From Actinomycetota bacterium (lineage in GTDB: Bacteria; Actinomycetota; Actinomycetes; S36-B12): a stretch of 5,171 nt of DNA. Both the position numbers and the translations under genes were made by a program. Where the stretch lies: positions 1 to 5,171 of the forward strand of contig WLND01000159.1 in assembly GCA_009726075.1 (NCBI GenBank), read 5' to 3'. The notes under the pieces were generated by a model, which saw only the letters and a list, made by a program, of their open reading frames with translations, had not been told where the DNA came from and searched no databases. Positions 1-5,171 of this stretch are shown one piece after another; position 1 is the stretch's first letter; each line of letters starts with the position of its first letter.

Positions 1-546
1 ATGCTCGACCGCTACTTCGGGGATGTGCCGACCGTGATCGTCGAGCCGGGCACGAAGACAGGGGTGCCGGTGCTCACCGATAACCCCAAGGAGGTGGGAG
101 CCGACCGCATCGTCAACACGATCGCGGCACATCGACTGTTCGGCGGCCCCTGCATCGTCGTCGACTTCGGCACCTCGACGAATCTCGATGTCGTCTCGGC
201 CAAGGGCGAGTTCCTCGGCGGGGCTCTGGCGCCCGGCATCGAGATCTCGCTCGATGCGCTGGCCCAGCGGGCCGCCCAGCTCCGCAAGGTCGAACTCGTG
301 CGCCCGCGGTCGGTGATCGGCAAGAACACGGTGGAGGCCCTGCAGTCGGGGGCCCTGTACGGGTTCGCCGGTCAGGTCGATGGCCTCGTTGACCGCATCA
401 TCGATGAGCTCGGCGAGGTGACGGCGGTGGTGGCTACCGGGGGCCTGGCGCCGATCGTGGTGCCGGAGTCGCGCACCATCACGCACCACGAGCCAGATCT
501 CACGCTCCTCGGCCTTCGACTCGTGTTCGAACGCAACCCTGAGTAG
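1..546 (+). CDS. coaX: Type III pantothenate kinase, C-terminal part (5' end outside window)
   Basis: Phosphorylates pantothenate with ATP, the first step of coenzyme A synthesis in the cytoplasm. The visible 181 residues match the family from the middle onward. GADRIVN (33-39) carries the catalytic Asp35. VDFGTSTNLDVV (54-65) is the second nucleotide/phosphate motif. GGALAPGIEISLDAL (73-87) and a run around RPRSVIGKNTVEALQSG (about 101-117) follow, then YGFAGQVDGL, VVATGGLAPIV and a closing HHEPDLTLLGL. Full-length members have roughly 255-265 residues, so about 75 N-terminal residues, including the DxGNT ATP motif, lie before the window. The ATG at base 1 is therefore an internal methionine. 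GTSTN replaces the GTATT seen in many homologues; I believe this is a common variant in related actinobacteria. In many actinobacteria coaX sits beside lysS, but here the next gene is a convergent oxidoreductase. Identification is secure. Confidence 0.93.
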   Translation: MLDRYFGDVPTVIVEPGTKTGVPVLTDNPKEVGADRIVNTIAAHRLFGGPCIVVDFGTSTNLDVVSAKGEFLGGALAPGIEISLDALAQRAAQLRKVELVRPRSVIGKNTVEALQSGALYGFAGQVDGLVDRIIDELGEVTAVVATGGLAPIVVPESRTITHHEPDLTLLGLRLVFERNPE

Positions 547-656
547 ACGGAGCACCACTCGGCATCGAATGTTCACGCGCGTGGTGAATGACCGTCACGG
601 ATCTGGCGGACAACATCGATCTCGCCCGAGGCGCAGTGAAGGACGCCGACCCCTGG

Positions 657-688
657 TGTGTTCGACAGCAGCACCGGCTTTCGACACA
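657..688. terminator. Candidate imperfect hairpin between convergent genes
   Basis: TGTG(T)TCGA at 657-665 pairs with TCGACACA at 681-688: eight pairs with one bulged T at 661. A possible inner three-pair stem, AGC/GCT (670-672 with 677-679), closes on the loop ACCG. It lies between the coaX stop and the oxidoreductase stop, so it could serve either strand. There is no clear U-tract on either side, so factor-independent termination is doubtful. Its right arm overlaps the direct repeat at 676-723. Confidence 0.25.
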
Positions 689-723
689 GACAGGCACATC
701 CATGAGCACCAGACGGCGAATGG
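676..723 (+). repeat. Direct repeat copy 1, downstream of the oxidoreductase
   Basis: Aligns without gaps to 2243-2290 in the same orientation. By hand, the core 687-723 matches 2254-2290 at 33 of 37 positions, beginning with CAGACAGGCAC and ending with CGAATGG. The left extension 676-686 matches at 7 of 11. The copy ends 33 bases from the oxidoreductase stop codon. I do not recognise it as a named repeat. Outside these limits I see no alignment with copy 2. Confidence 0.75.
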
Positions 724-756
724 TGCCGCTTCATTCCATGCAGGCAACGCCAGAAA

Positions 757-2160
757 TCAGCGCCCAAATAGCTTCGCCAGCTCAGAGTCGGAATCCAAGA
801 ACGCGCCATCGGGGTCGAACTCGACACGAGTGGCATTCATGATCTCGGCTCGGTCGCGGAGCTTGCTGTTCACGCTTCCATGGCCGCCGTAGCACAACTT
901 GCCCCAGTGACATGAAAACGGAATCCCGTGGTCTGAGAAGCAGTCTTCGATGCGCTTCAAGATGGCGGCAATCTCGGAGCGGGACCCATAGAGCGAGAGC
1001 TGCAGCGCCATGTAGAGCTCGACGCCGTCAACATTCGCAGTAGGCGACATCCACTGGTCATCACTCGACACGAAGCGGCACTTCAGGCCGGTGGGAAGCG
1101 CCGTGATGAAGCTGTCGTCCTTGTCGGCTTCGCTGAGAAACGCGTGCACGGCTTGGCTGGCGAGGCGATTGTCCACGAAGTACTCGGCTTGGTGATAGGT
1201 GCCGGGCGCTGGCACGTTCTTCCTACTTGCCGTCGTGTGGTCGGGCAGCACGTCGTAATAGGGGCCCGCGAACACCTGGGGCTCTTCCCCGTGGACATTC
1301 TCGACGAGATCAGCGCCGAGGAATGACGTCTGGAACTCCTGATCGTTCTCATCCTTGGCGACGGTTCGGATGTAGCACTTCAGGGGATGGTGCTGCTTGT
1401 CGACGAGATCGATTCGGATCATGGTGGAGTAGAAGTCGGCGCTCTCCGCCAGCTGCTGGAAGGCCCCGATCCGGAGGCTGTCGAAGGCATCAAGGTCGGC
1501 GAATTCGAAACAGGCCTGCTTGAGAAAGAACATGGGGATGCAGCGCAGGGTGACGGCGGTGACGACACCGAGAACGCCAAGGTGGGTGAAGAGCCGGGGG
1601 TCAACGACGCGCCGCACTTCACCCCTCGCATCGACGATCTCCAAGGCAATGAACTGATCGGCCTGGTTCTTGCCGTGAACAGCGAACCCCGAACCGTGCG
1701 TGCCGGTCCCTGATCCGCCACCGACGGTCACCTCCGGATAGGCACTGAGATTCGCAACCGCGAGGCCATGGGCTCGCAACTGATTGGCCAGATCCCAATA
1801 CGTGATGCCCGCCTCGACCGTGACAGTAAGGCTCAGCTTGTCGATATGGGTGATGCTGTTCATTCCGCTCACATCGACGAGAAGACAGGGTGAGGGAAAC
1901 TCTCTGCGCGAGCTGGACAGGTCCTCACCTTGCTCGGCTAGGTGCAGTTGCGGAAATTCGAAGGACGAGAACCCGCCGACCGCAACGATCCTGTCCGGGG
2001 TTTCGTCCCGATCTCGCAGCCCCGTGAGGTGATCCACGAGAGCTTCACGTGAGCTGGGCCGAATGTAGGAACGGTCGCCCCGTTCTGGCGGCGAGCTGTC
2101 CGAATTGTCCAGGGTGATCGTTCCATTGAAATTCGACTCGTATCGGGGCACGGGAGGCAT
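757..2160 (-). CDS. FAD-linked oxidoreductase, VAO family, aldonolactone/alditol-oxidase-like
   Basis: A 467-residue flavoprotein probably oxidising a sugar alcohol, aldonolactone or similar polyol; the substrate cannot be read from sequence. The N-terminal FAD-binding_4 (PCMH-type) domain spans about 30-210. It contains VTVEAGITYWDLANQL (about 113-128), the FAD pyrophosphate loop GGGSGTGTHGSG (147-158) and HLGVLGVVTAVTL (193-205). The C-terminal part resembles the D-arabinono-1,4-lactone oxidase domain, with HWGK at 418-421 and FDPDGAFL near the end. VGGFSSF (61-67) stands where covalent members have VGxGHSF, so Ser65 replaces the FAD-linking His. No signal peptide or membrane helix is visible. 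The ATG at 2160 is the only start before an in-frame TGA at 2179-2181. A GAGGG at 2176-2180 lies 15 bases upstream, too far for a good ribosome site. Six 60-base rows counted by hand average about 57-58% GC, below coaX. It is convergent with coaX, divergent from the two-component genes, and bracketed by direct repeats. The family is sure; the activity is not. Confidence 0.9.
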   Translation of the reverse strand: MPPVPRYESNFNGTITLDNSDSSPPERGDRSYIRPSSREALVDHLTGLRDRDETPDRIVAVGGFSSFEFPQLHLAEQGEDLSSSRREFPSPCLLVDVSGMNSITHIDKLSLTVTVEAGITYWDLANQLRAHGLAVANLSAYPEVTVGGGSGTGTHGSGFAVHGKNQADQFIALEIVDARGEVRRVVDPRLFTHLGVLGVVTAVTLRCIPMFFLKQACFEFADLDAFDSLRIGAFQQLAESADFYSTMIRIDLVDKQHHPLKCYIRTVAKDENDQEFQTSFLGADLVENVHGEEPQVFAGPYYDVLPDHTTASRKNVPAPGTYHQAEYFVDNRLASQAVHAFLSEADKDDSFITALPTGLKCRFVSSDDQWMSPTANVDGVELYMALQLSLYGSRSEIAAILKRIEDCFSDHGIPFSCHWGKLCYGGHGSVNSKLRDRAEIMNATRVEFDPDGAFLDSDSELAKLFGR

Positions 2161-2242
2161 CGTAAGGTTCGACTGCCCTCAAGCCAAAAGGCGCATCGGT
2201 GGTCGGAGACGCACGGCAAGCGTGCCCGCGACTTTCGGCTCA

Positions 2243-2290
2243 GGCCTTCACCGCAGACAGGCACGTCCATGGACACCAGACGCCGAATGG
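2243..2290 (+). repeat. Direct repeat copy 2, upstream of the oxidoreductase
   Basis: Second copy of the element at 676-723, 1567 bases away in the same orientation and 82 bases upstream of the oxidoreductase start. It contains the perfect 10-base palindrome GTCCATGGAC (2265-2274 region), which is broken in copy 1 (ATCCATGAGC). In one minus-strand frame both copies read IRRLVxMDVPVC, and three of the base differences (CGC/CGG, GAT/GAC, TGT/TGC) are synonymous there. It could be a decayed coding remnant, a dispersed intergenic repeat or a binding site; the sequence does not decide. Confidence 0.75.
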
Positions 2291-2358
2291 CGAAGCAGCA
2301 AACGGGGGGATATCCGCCCACTTCGCGTCGAGCGCATGACCAGCCGGCTGTCGCGATG

Positions 2359-2387
2359 TTGTGAGTCGATGCTCGATCTCGTACGTT
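2359..2387 (+). promoter_or_regulatory. Candidate sigma-70-type promoter for the two-component operon
   Basis: TTGTGA (2359-2364) and TACGTT (2382-2387) are separated by 17 bases. They match the -35 consensus at 4 of 6 and the -10 at 3 of 6, including the T, A and final T. Initiation would fall near 2394, giving a leader of about 45 bases before the regulator start. It is the best such pair I found in the divergent gap, but high-GC promoters are weakly conserved and no equally good pair was found for the oxidoreductase on the minus strand. Confidence 0.35.
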
Positions 2388-2400
2388 CCGACTAGTTCGG
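2388..2400. promoter_or_regulatory. Short dyad next to the candidate promoter
   Basis: CCGACTAGTTCGG has inverted arms CCGA/TCGG around a five-base centre and includes the palindrome ACTAGT. It sits just downstream of the candidate -10, over the expected start of transcription. That is where an operator or a small leader hairpin could act. Such a short dyad can occur by chance. Confidence 0.2.
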
Positions 2401-2427
2401 TGGGCGATTCAGGGCACGCTGACGACT

Positions 2428-2434
2428 GAGGGAG
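2428..2434 (+). promoter_or_regulatory. Ribosome binding site of the response regulator
   Basis: GAGGGAG precedes three consecutive in-frame GTG codons at 2438, 2441 and 2444. Spacings are 3, 6 and 9 bases respectively, so the second or third GTG is the more probable start. The choice changes the protein only by one or two valines. Confidence 0.6.
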
Positions 2435-2437
2435 TGC

Positions 2438-3106
2438 GTGGTGGTGACCGAACCTACGCATGCAGCCGGTGCACTCGTCGTCGATGACGATCCGTTCACC
2501 AGGGGGATGCTCTCGACCGCGGTCACGAGCCTCGGATGGAGTCCGGTGCGATCGGCAGCCAGTGTCGCTGAGGCGATGTGGGTGGCACAGCACGGCGAGC
2601 CGATCGTCGCCGTCCTCGATCTCGACCTCGGGGAGGGTCCGACCGGCATCGATCTTGCTCATGGGCTCAGGCGTGACTACCCCGAAATCGGCCTGGTCAT
2701 CATCTCCACGTACGCGGAGCCTCGACTCATGGGCCTCAACCTGCCGCCGATGCCGGATGGGTCCGTCTACTTGGTGAAGAGGACGGTCACCGACACGGAG
2801 GTGCTTGGCCGGGCACTCCGGCTCGCAGTCGAACGGCCGACCGTGAAAGCGCTTGGTGCCAAGAGCGGTGGCGCCCGCGACACCGTCAGCGACCAGAGCA
2901 TCGAGATCATGCGGCTCGTCGCTGCGGGGCATTCAAATGCAGAAATCGCGCGCCTGAGAGTCATGACTATTTCTGGTGTGGAAAAGGCCGTTGCCCGCGT
3001 TATCCGCCAACTCGGGATTCCGAGCGGCAAGGAGACCAGCCAACGGGTTCTCATTGCCCAGGCCTACTTCAGGCAAACCGGTGCGGTGAGCGACCGACGT
3101 GGATGA
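2438..3106 (+). CDS. Response regulator, LuxR/NarL type DNA-binding
   Basis: A 222-residue two-component output protein that should bind DNA when phosphorylated by the kinase encoded next. The receiver domain spans about 10-130. It shows the acidic pocket VVDDD (14-18), the likely phospho-acceptor Asp61 in VLDLDLGEGPTGIDL, switch residue Ser90 or Thr91 in ISTY, and Lys114. Lys114 is followed by Arg, not the usual Pro. A LuxR-type helix-turn-helix follows at about 148-210: TVSDQSIEIMRLVAAGHSNAEIARL, then a recognition helix around SGVEKAVARVIRQLGI. EKAV there departs from the common TVKxH pattern. Numbering starts at the first GTG (2438); ribosome-site spacing favours 2441 or 2444. It is the first gene of the operon, and its last 8 bases overlap the kinase. 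The stretch coding the DNA-binding domain is more AT-rich than the receiver (about 55% versus 72% GC in one hand-counted row each). The target genes are unknown; the divergent oxidoreductase is one candidate. Confidence 0.92.
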   Translation: MVVTEPTHAAGALVVDDDPFTRGMLSTAVTSLGWSPVRSAASVAEAMWVAQHGEPIVAVLDLDLGEGPTGIDLAHGLRRDYPEIGLVIISTYAEPRLMGLNLPPMPDGSVYLVKRTVTDTEVLGRALRLAVERPTVKALGAKSGGARDTVSDQSIEIMRLVAAGHSNAEIARLRVMTISGVEKAVARVIRQLGIPSGKETSQRVLIAQAYFRQTGAVSDRRG

Positions 3107-4838
3107 CGGGGCAGGGCGGCCAACGCTGCGTGCGCGACTCGGGGGCCGCTGGTCGCTCTCCTGGCAGGCGTGGGCGGTCAGCGCCGGTTGCGTGATGCTC
3201 GGGGTGATGGGCTCGGCATCGGCGAGGGGCGCCTCGAACACCGTCTGGCTCACGTGGCAACTCCTTGGCCTGACGGGCTGCCTCGCGGCCGGGTTGTTCA
3301 TGATTGCCCTGAGCCGCACGGTGTACCGACATCGTCGGCAGGTTCCTGTTGCGGTGTGGATCGTCGTCATGTGCAGCGCACTCTCCGGCCTGATCGCCAT
3401 GTGGACGATTGAAGCGCTCGCACCCCTCGTCGGCATCGACACTGGTTTCGGCTCGATCGACCAGGTGTTCGTCGTCGGGCTGCTCTCCGGCTACGGGGGC
3501 TGCATGCTGATCCTGCTCTTCGACTACCGCGATCGCACCGCCATGGCACGCAACTCACTGATCGAGGAAGCCGTCCAGCTTGAGGTCGAGGCGCTTCAGC
3601 GCACGGCCATCGTGGCCCAGTTGCGGGCCCAGCTCGCCGACGATGTCGCTGCAGAACTGAGCATGGCTCGCACGAATCTTGAGTCGCGGTTGCTGCTGGC
3701 GCGCGATGCGGAAGGCATCGATGCGGGGCTGGAGGCACCGGACTGGACTGAGATCAGCTCACTGCTGCGCGACACGGCGCAGTCGGCGATTCGACCACTG
3801 AGCGCACGCATGTGGCAGCAGGCCGCTGAGGGCTATCCGAGGCAGTCCGGATGGATCATCATCCCGAATATCGTTCGCGAGCAACCGTTCCGTCCGCTTC
3901 TCATCGTCGTCATCCATGTGCTCGGTGGTCTCAAGGACGTGATGGCAATGTTCGGAGCGGAGCGCGGTGCGAGCATCGTGGCCTGTCAGTGTGCGGCGAT
4001 CGTCATCATCTGCGGCTCGGCCAATGGCCTCATGCGCAGGTTCCCGGCCCAGCATGCACGGATCTTCATCGCCAGCCTGGTGCTCCTCGAGTCGGGCGTG
4101 TTCGTGACCGTGAGGCAACGGGAGGCCTGGCTGCCGGGCTCATCACCGATCTCGTGGTCGGTCGTTCAGGTCGTCGTTGGCGCCTCCGTCGTGCTCATTA
4201 CGTCAGGCTTTGGCGCCTGGCGTCAGTTCGACACAGATTCACGTGACCTGTTTCGAGACCGGGTGCGTCGCAAGAGGGTCGCTTCGATCGCCCGCAGCCG
4301 GCAACTCGCAGATCTCGCCCGTCAGGCATCTCGGGTCCTTCACGGGAGCGTGCAGACTCGGCTTCACTCGTGCGCGATGGCGATAGACGGGGCGGGGGCC
4401 GCGGGCACCGAGGAGGGCCGGGTCGAAGCACTTCTCGAGGCGATGACGATCCTTGCCCAGCCGCTGCGAGAGGAACAGGTCGCGAGCAGCCTCGCGGACG
4501 AGGTTCAGCGCAAGGTGGCCCTCTGGGGAGCCCTTTGCGAGTTCAGTGTGCAGGTGTACGGCGAAGGCGACACGGCGCCGGCGATGGCCGAGACCGTTGG
4601 GCGCATCGTCGAAGAGGGCATCTCGAATGCCATCCGGCATGGTCGGGCGACCAGGATTGAGATCGTGGTGACGGTTGCATCCGGTGCGTGCAACGTCGAG
4701 CTGACCGATAACGGGATTGGTCCGGGCGGGGGCAAGCCGGGCATCGGGAGCGCATTGCTGCACCAGTCGAGCGGTGGAGCATGGGCCCTGACAGCCCTCG
4801 CGCAGGGAGCGCGCCTCGAGGTGGCCGTCAGGTCGTAG
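3099..4838 (+). CDS. Polytopic membrane sensor histidine kinase (HPK7-like), split membrane domain
   Basis: A 579-residue inner-membrane kinase that should phosphorylate the preceding regulator. The GTG start at 3099 lies inside the regulator gene (8-base overlap), with only a weak purine run upstream, suggesting translational coupling. Hydrophobic segments fall at about 24-42, 50-71, 83-104 and 121-141. A charged, helical, probably coiled-coil region of about 120 residues follows (145-262). Four more segments lie at about 264-285, 290-311, 320-338 and 351-373. Arginine-rich loops (RTVYRHRRQ, MRRF, RDRVRRKR) agree with the inside-positive rule for eight helices with both ends cytoplasmic. Then come a linker helix, the phospho-acceptor His415 in VLHGSVQTRL, an ATPase N-box (EEGISNAIRHG, Asn510), a G1 box DNGIG (537-541), a very short lid and a G2 box GIGSALL (548-554). 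The acceptor box lacks the acidic residue after His and places Gln at +4, not +5, unlike classical HisKA_3. No extracellular sensor domain is visible, so the signal may be membrane-borne. The kinase role is fairly sure; the signal is unknown. Confidence 0.88.
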   Translation: MDDGAGRPTLRARLGGRWSLSWQAWAVSAGCVMLGVMGSASARGASNTVWLTWQLLGLTGCLAAGLFMIALSRTVYRHRRQVPVAVWIVVMCSALSGLIAMWTIEALAPLVGIDTGFGSIDQVFVVGLLSGYGGCMLILLFDYRDRTAMARNSLIEEAVQLEVEALQRTAIVAQLRAQLADDVAAELSMARTNLESRLLLARDAEGIDAGLEAPDWTEISSLLRDTAQSAIRPLSARMWQQAAEGYPRQSGWIIIPNIVREQPFRPLLIVVIHVLGGLKDVMAMFGAERGASIVACQCAAIVIICGSANGLMRRFPAQHARIFIASLVLLESGVFVTVRQREAWLPGSSPISWSVVQVVVGASVVLITSGFGAWRQFDTDSRDLFRDRVRRKRVASIARSRQLADLARQASRVLHGSVQTRLHSCAMAIDGAGAAGTEEGRVEALLEAMTILAQPLREEQVASSLADEVQRKVALWGALCEFSVQVYGEGDTAPAMAETVGRIVEEGISNAIRHGRATRIEIVVTVASGACNVELTDNGIGPGGGKPGIGSALLHQSSGGAWALTALAQGARLEVAVRS

Positions 4839-4842
4839 AAGG

Positions 4843-4864
4843 AAACCGCCCTAGGACAGGGTTT
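4843..4864. terminator. Candidate bidirectional hairpin at the convergent gene junction
   Basis: AAACC (4843-4847) pairs with GGTTT (4860-4864), spanning the 12-base gap and the last codon of the HAD gene. A competing fold is CCCT/AGGG (4849-4852 with 4858-4861) followed by TTT on the plus strand. Both stems are short. The position, directly after the kinase stop and over the HAD stop, fits shared termination, but neither fold is a strong terminator. Confidence 0.25.
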
Positions 4865-5171
4865 GGTGGCTGGATCCGGTGAGAGCGAGCACTGCTCCGA
4901 GCCCGTGCACCGGCCCCGTCGTTCTCGGCAGGATCAGGGTGCGGATGCCGAGCCCCGCGCCCCCGCTGTCATCGCGTCCGCTGTCGCCCACCATGAGGGC
5001 TTCGTCTGCGGAGCACTCGATCGCATCGAGGGCCGCCTGGAATATGCGGAGGTCGGGCTTCACGAAGCCGACCTCGTACGACAGGACGACTGCATCCACG
5101 AGCGGCGACAGGCCCTCGCGGTCAAGGACCGTGCGGATCGGTACGCCGGCATTCGAGAGCAGGCAGATTCG
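4851..5171 (-). CDS. HAD-superfamily phosphatase, C-terminal part (5' end outside window)
   Basis: A cytoplasmic Mg-dependent phosphohydrolase of the haloacid-dehalogenase superfamily. The last 106 residues are visible; the coding frame stays open to base 5171 on the minus strand. Counting from the window edge, motif II is LLSNAG with Ser6. Motif III is Lys38 in VGFVKPDLRIF. Motif IV is MVGDSGRDDSGGAGLGIRT, with metal-binding Asp63 and Asp68. The conserved order and spacing (FVKPD then GDSxxxD) match the beta-phosphoglucomutase / phosphoglycolate-phosphatase-like class with a C1 cap. The missing N-terminus would hold the nucleophilic DxD motif and the cap, so the substrate cannot be named. 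A GTG at 5097-5099 is internal, since conserved motif II lies before it. It converges on the kinase gene with a 12-base gap and has no evident functional link to it. Confidence 0.9.
   Translation of the reverse strand, partial: RICLLSNAGVPIRTVLDREGLSPLVDAVVLSYEVGFVKPDLRIFQAALDAIECSADEALMVGDSGRDDSGGAGLGIRTLILPRTTGPVHGLGAVLALTGSSHQTLS

Noticed and set aside
1..3. ATG at the first base as the start of coaX
   Set aside because: The conserved N-terminal ATP-binding motif is missing and the frame begins mid-domain, so this is an internal Met.
714..728. CGGC/GCCG hairpin as a terminator of the oxidoreductase
   Set aside because: It has only four pairs with a seven-base loop and no following U-tract on the minus strand.
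1387..1713. Plus-strand open frame of 108 codons inside the oxidoreductase
   Set aside because: The product looks fairly protein-like, but it is exactly antisense to conserved FAD-domain coding sequence and lacks a supporting motif.
2269..2364. Small plus-strand frame of 31 codons starting inside repeat copy 2 (MDTRRRMAKQQ)
   Set aside because: There is no ribosome site, codon bias is poor, and only the first few codons are shared with copy 1; it also overlaps the candidate -35.
547..2437. Insertion sequence, integron cassette or CRISPR array around the repeats
   Set aside because: No transposase, integrase, terminal inverted repeats, attC-like core sites or regularly spaced repeats are visible; there are just two copies of one direct repeat.
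2240..2932. Long minus-strand open frame of 230 codons over the regulator gene
   Set aside because: It is antisense to a gene with clear receiver motifs, its product is rich in Arg/His/Pro with no domain, and such frames are expected in high-GC DNA.
2929..2940. Inverted repeat GCATTCAAATGC
   Set aside because: It lies within the conserved DNA-binding domain codons of the regulator (GHSNAEI) and has only five pairs with a two-base loop, so chance is likely.
4239..4763. Minus-strand open frame of 174 codons over the kinase ATPase domain
   Set aside because: It is antisense to well-conserved N and G boxes, has no recognisable domain and no convincing ribosome site.
5097..5099. Minus-strand GTG as the start of the HAD gene
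   Set aside because: The frame stays open upstream and encodes HAD motif II (LLSNAG) before this codon, so it is an internal Val.

Overview
The window is high-GC bacterial DNA whose proteins look actinobacterial, most likely order Micrococcales and possibly Microbacteriaceae. That placement is an inference from protein style: the type III pantothenate kinase, the four-letter pattern around DLDLG in the response regulator, and a split multi-pass kinase of a type I associate with that family. No rRNA, tRNA, CRISPR array, transposase or integrase is visible.

Layout from left to right. (1) Positions 1-546 (+) hold the C-terminal two thirds of a type III pantothenate kinase (coaX), whose true start lies before the window. 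(2) A 210-base gap holds an imperfect hairpin and the first copy of a 48-base direct repeat. (3) Positions 757-2160 (-) encode a complete 467-residue FAD-linked oxidoreductase of the VAO/aldonolactone-oxidase type, convergent with coaX. (4) A 277-base divergent gap (2161-2437) holds the second repeat copy, a candidate promoter, a short dyad and a clear ribosome binding site. (5) Positions 2438-3106 (+) encode a LuxR/NarL-type response regulator. It overlaps by 8 bases (6) a 579-residue polytopic sensor kinase at 3099-4838 (+). (7) Twelve bases later, and convergent, is the C-terminal part of a HAD-family phosphatase (4851-5171, -) that runs off the right edge.

Functionally, regulator and kinase form a cotranscribed two-component system, with the kinase likely translated by coupling to the regulator. 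The signal is unknown. The divergently placed oxidoreductase is a possible but unproven target. coaX (coenzyme A synthesis) and the HAD phosphatase look like chromosomal genes unrelated to the system.

The points most worth a second look are: the imperfect direct repeat that brackets the complete oxidoreductase gene, which also has lower GC than coaX; the loss of the usual covalent-FAD histidine in that enzyme; and the kinase, which has two four-helix membrane blocks separated by a cytoplasmic helical region and a phospho-acceptor box reading LHGSVQ rather than the usual H-D/E-xxx-Q. I see no large, clearly new multi-gene system here.
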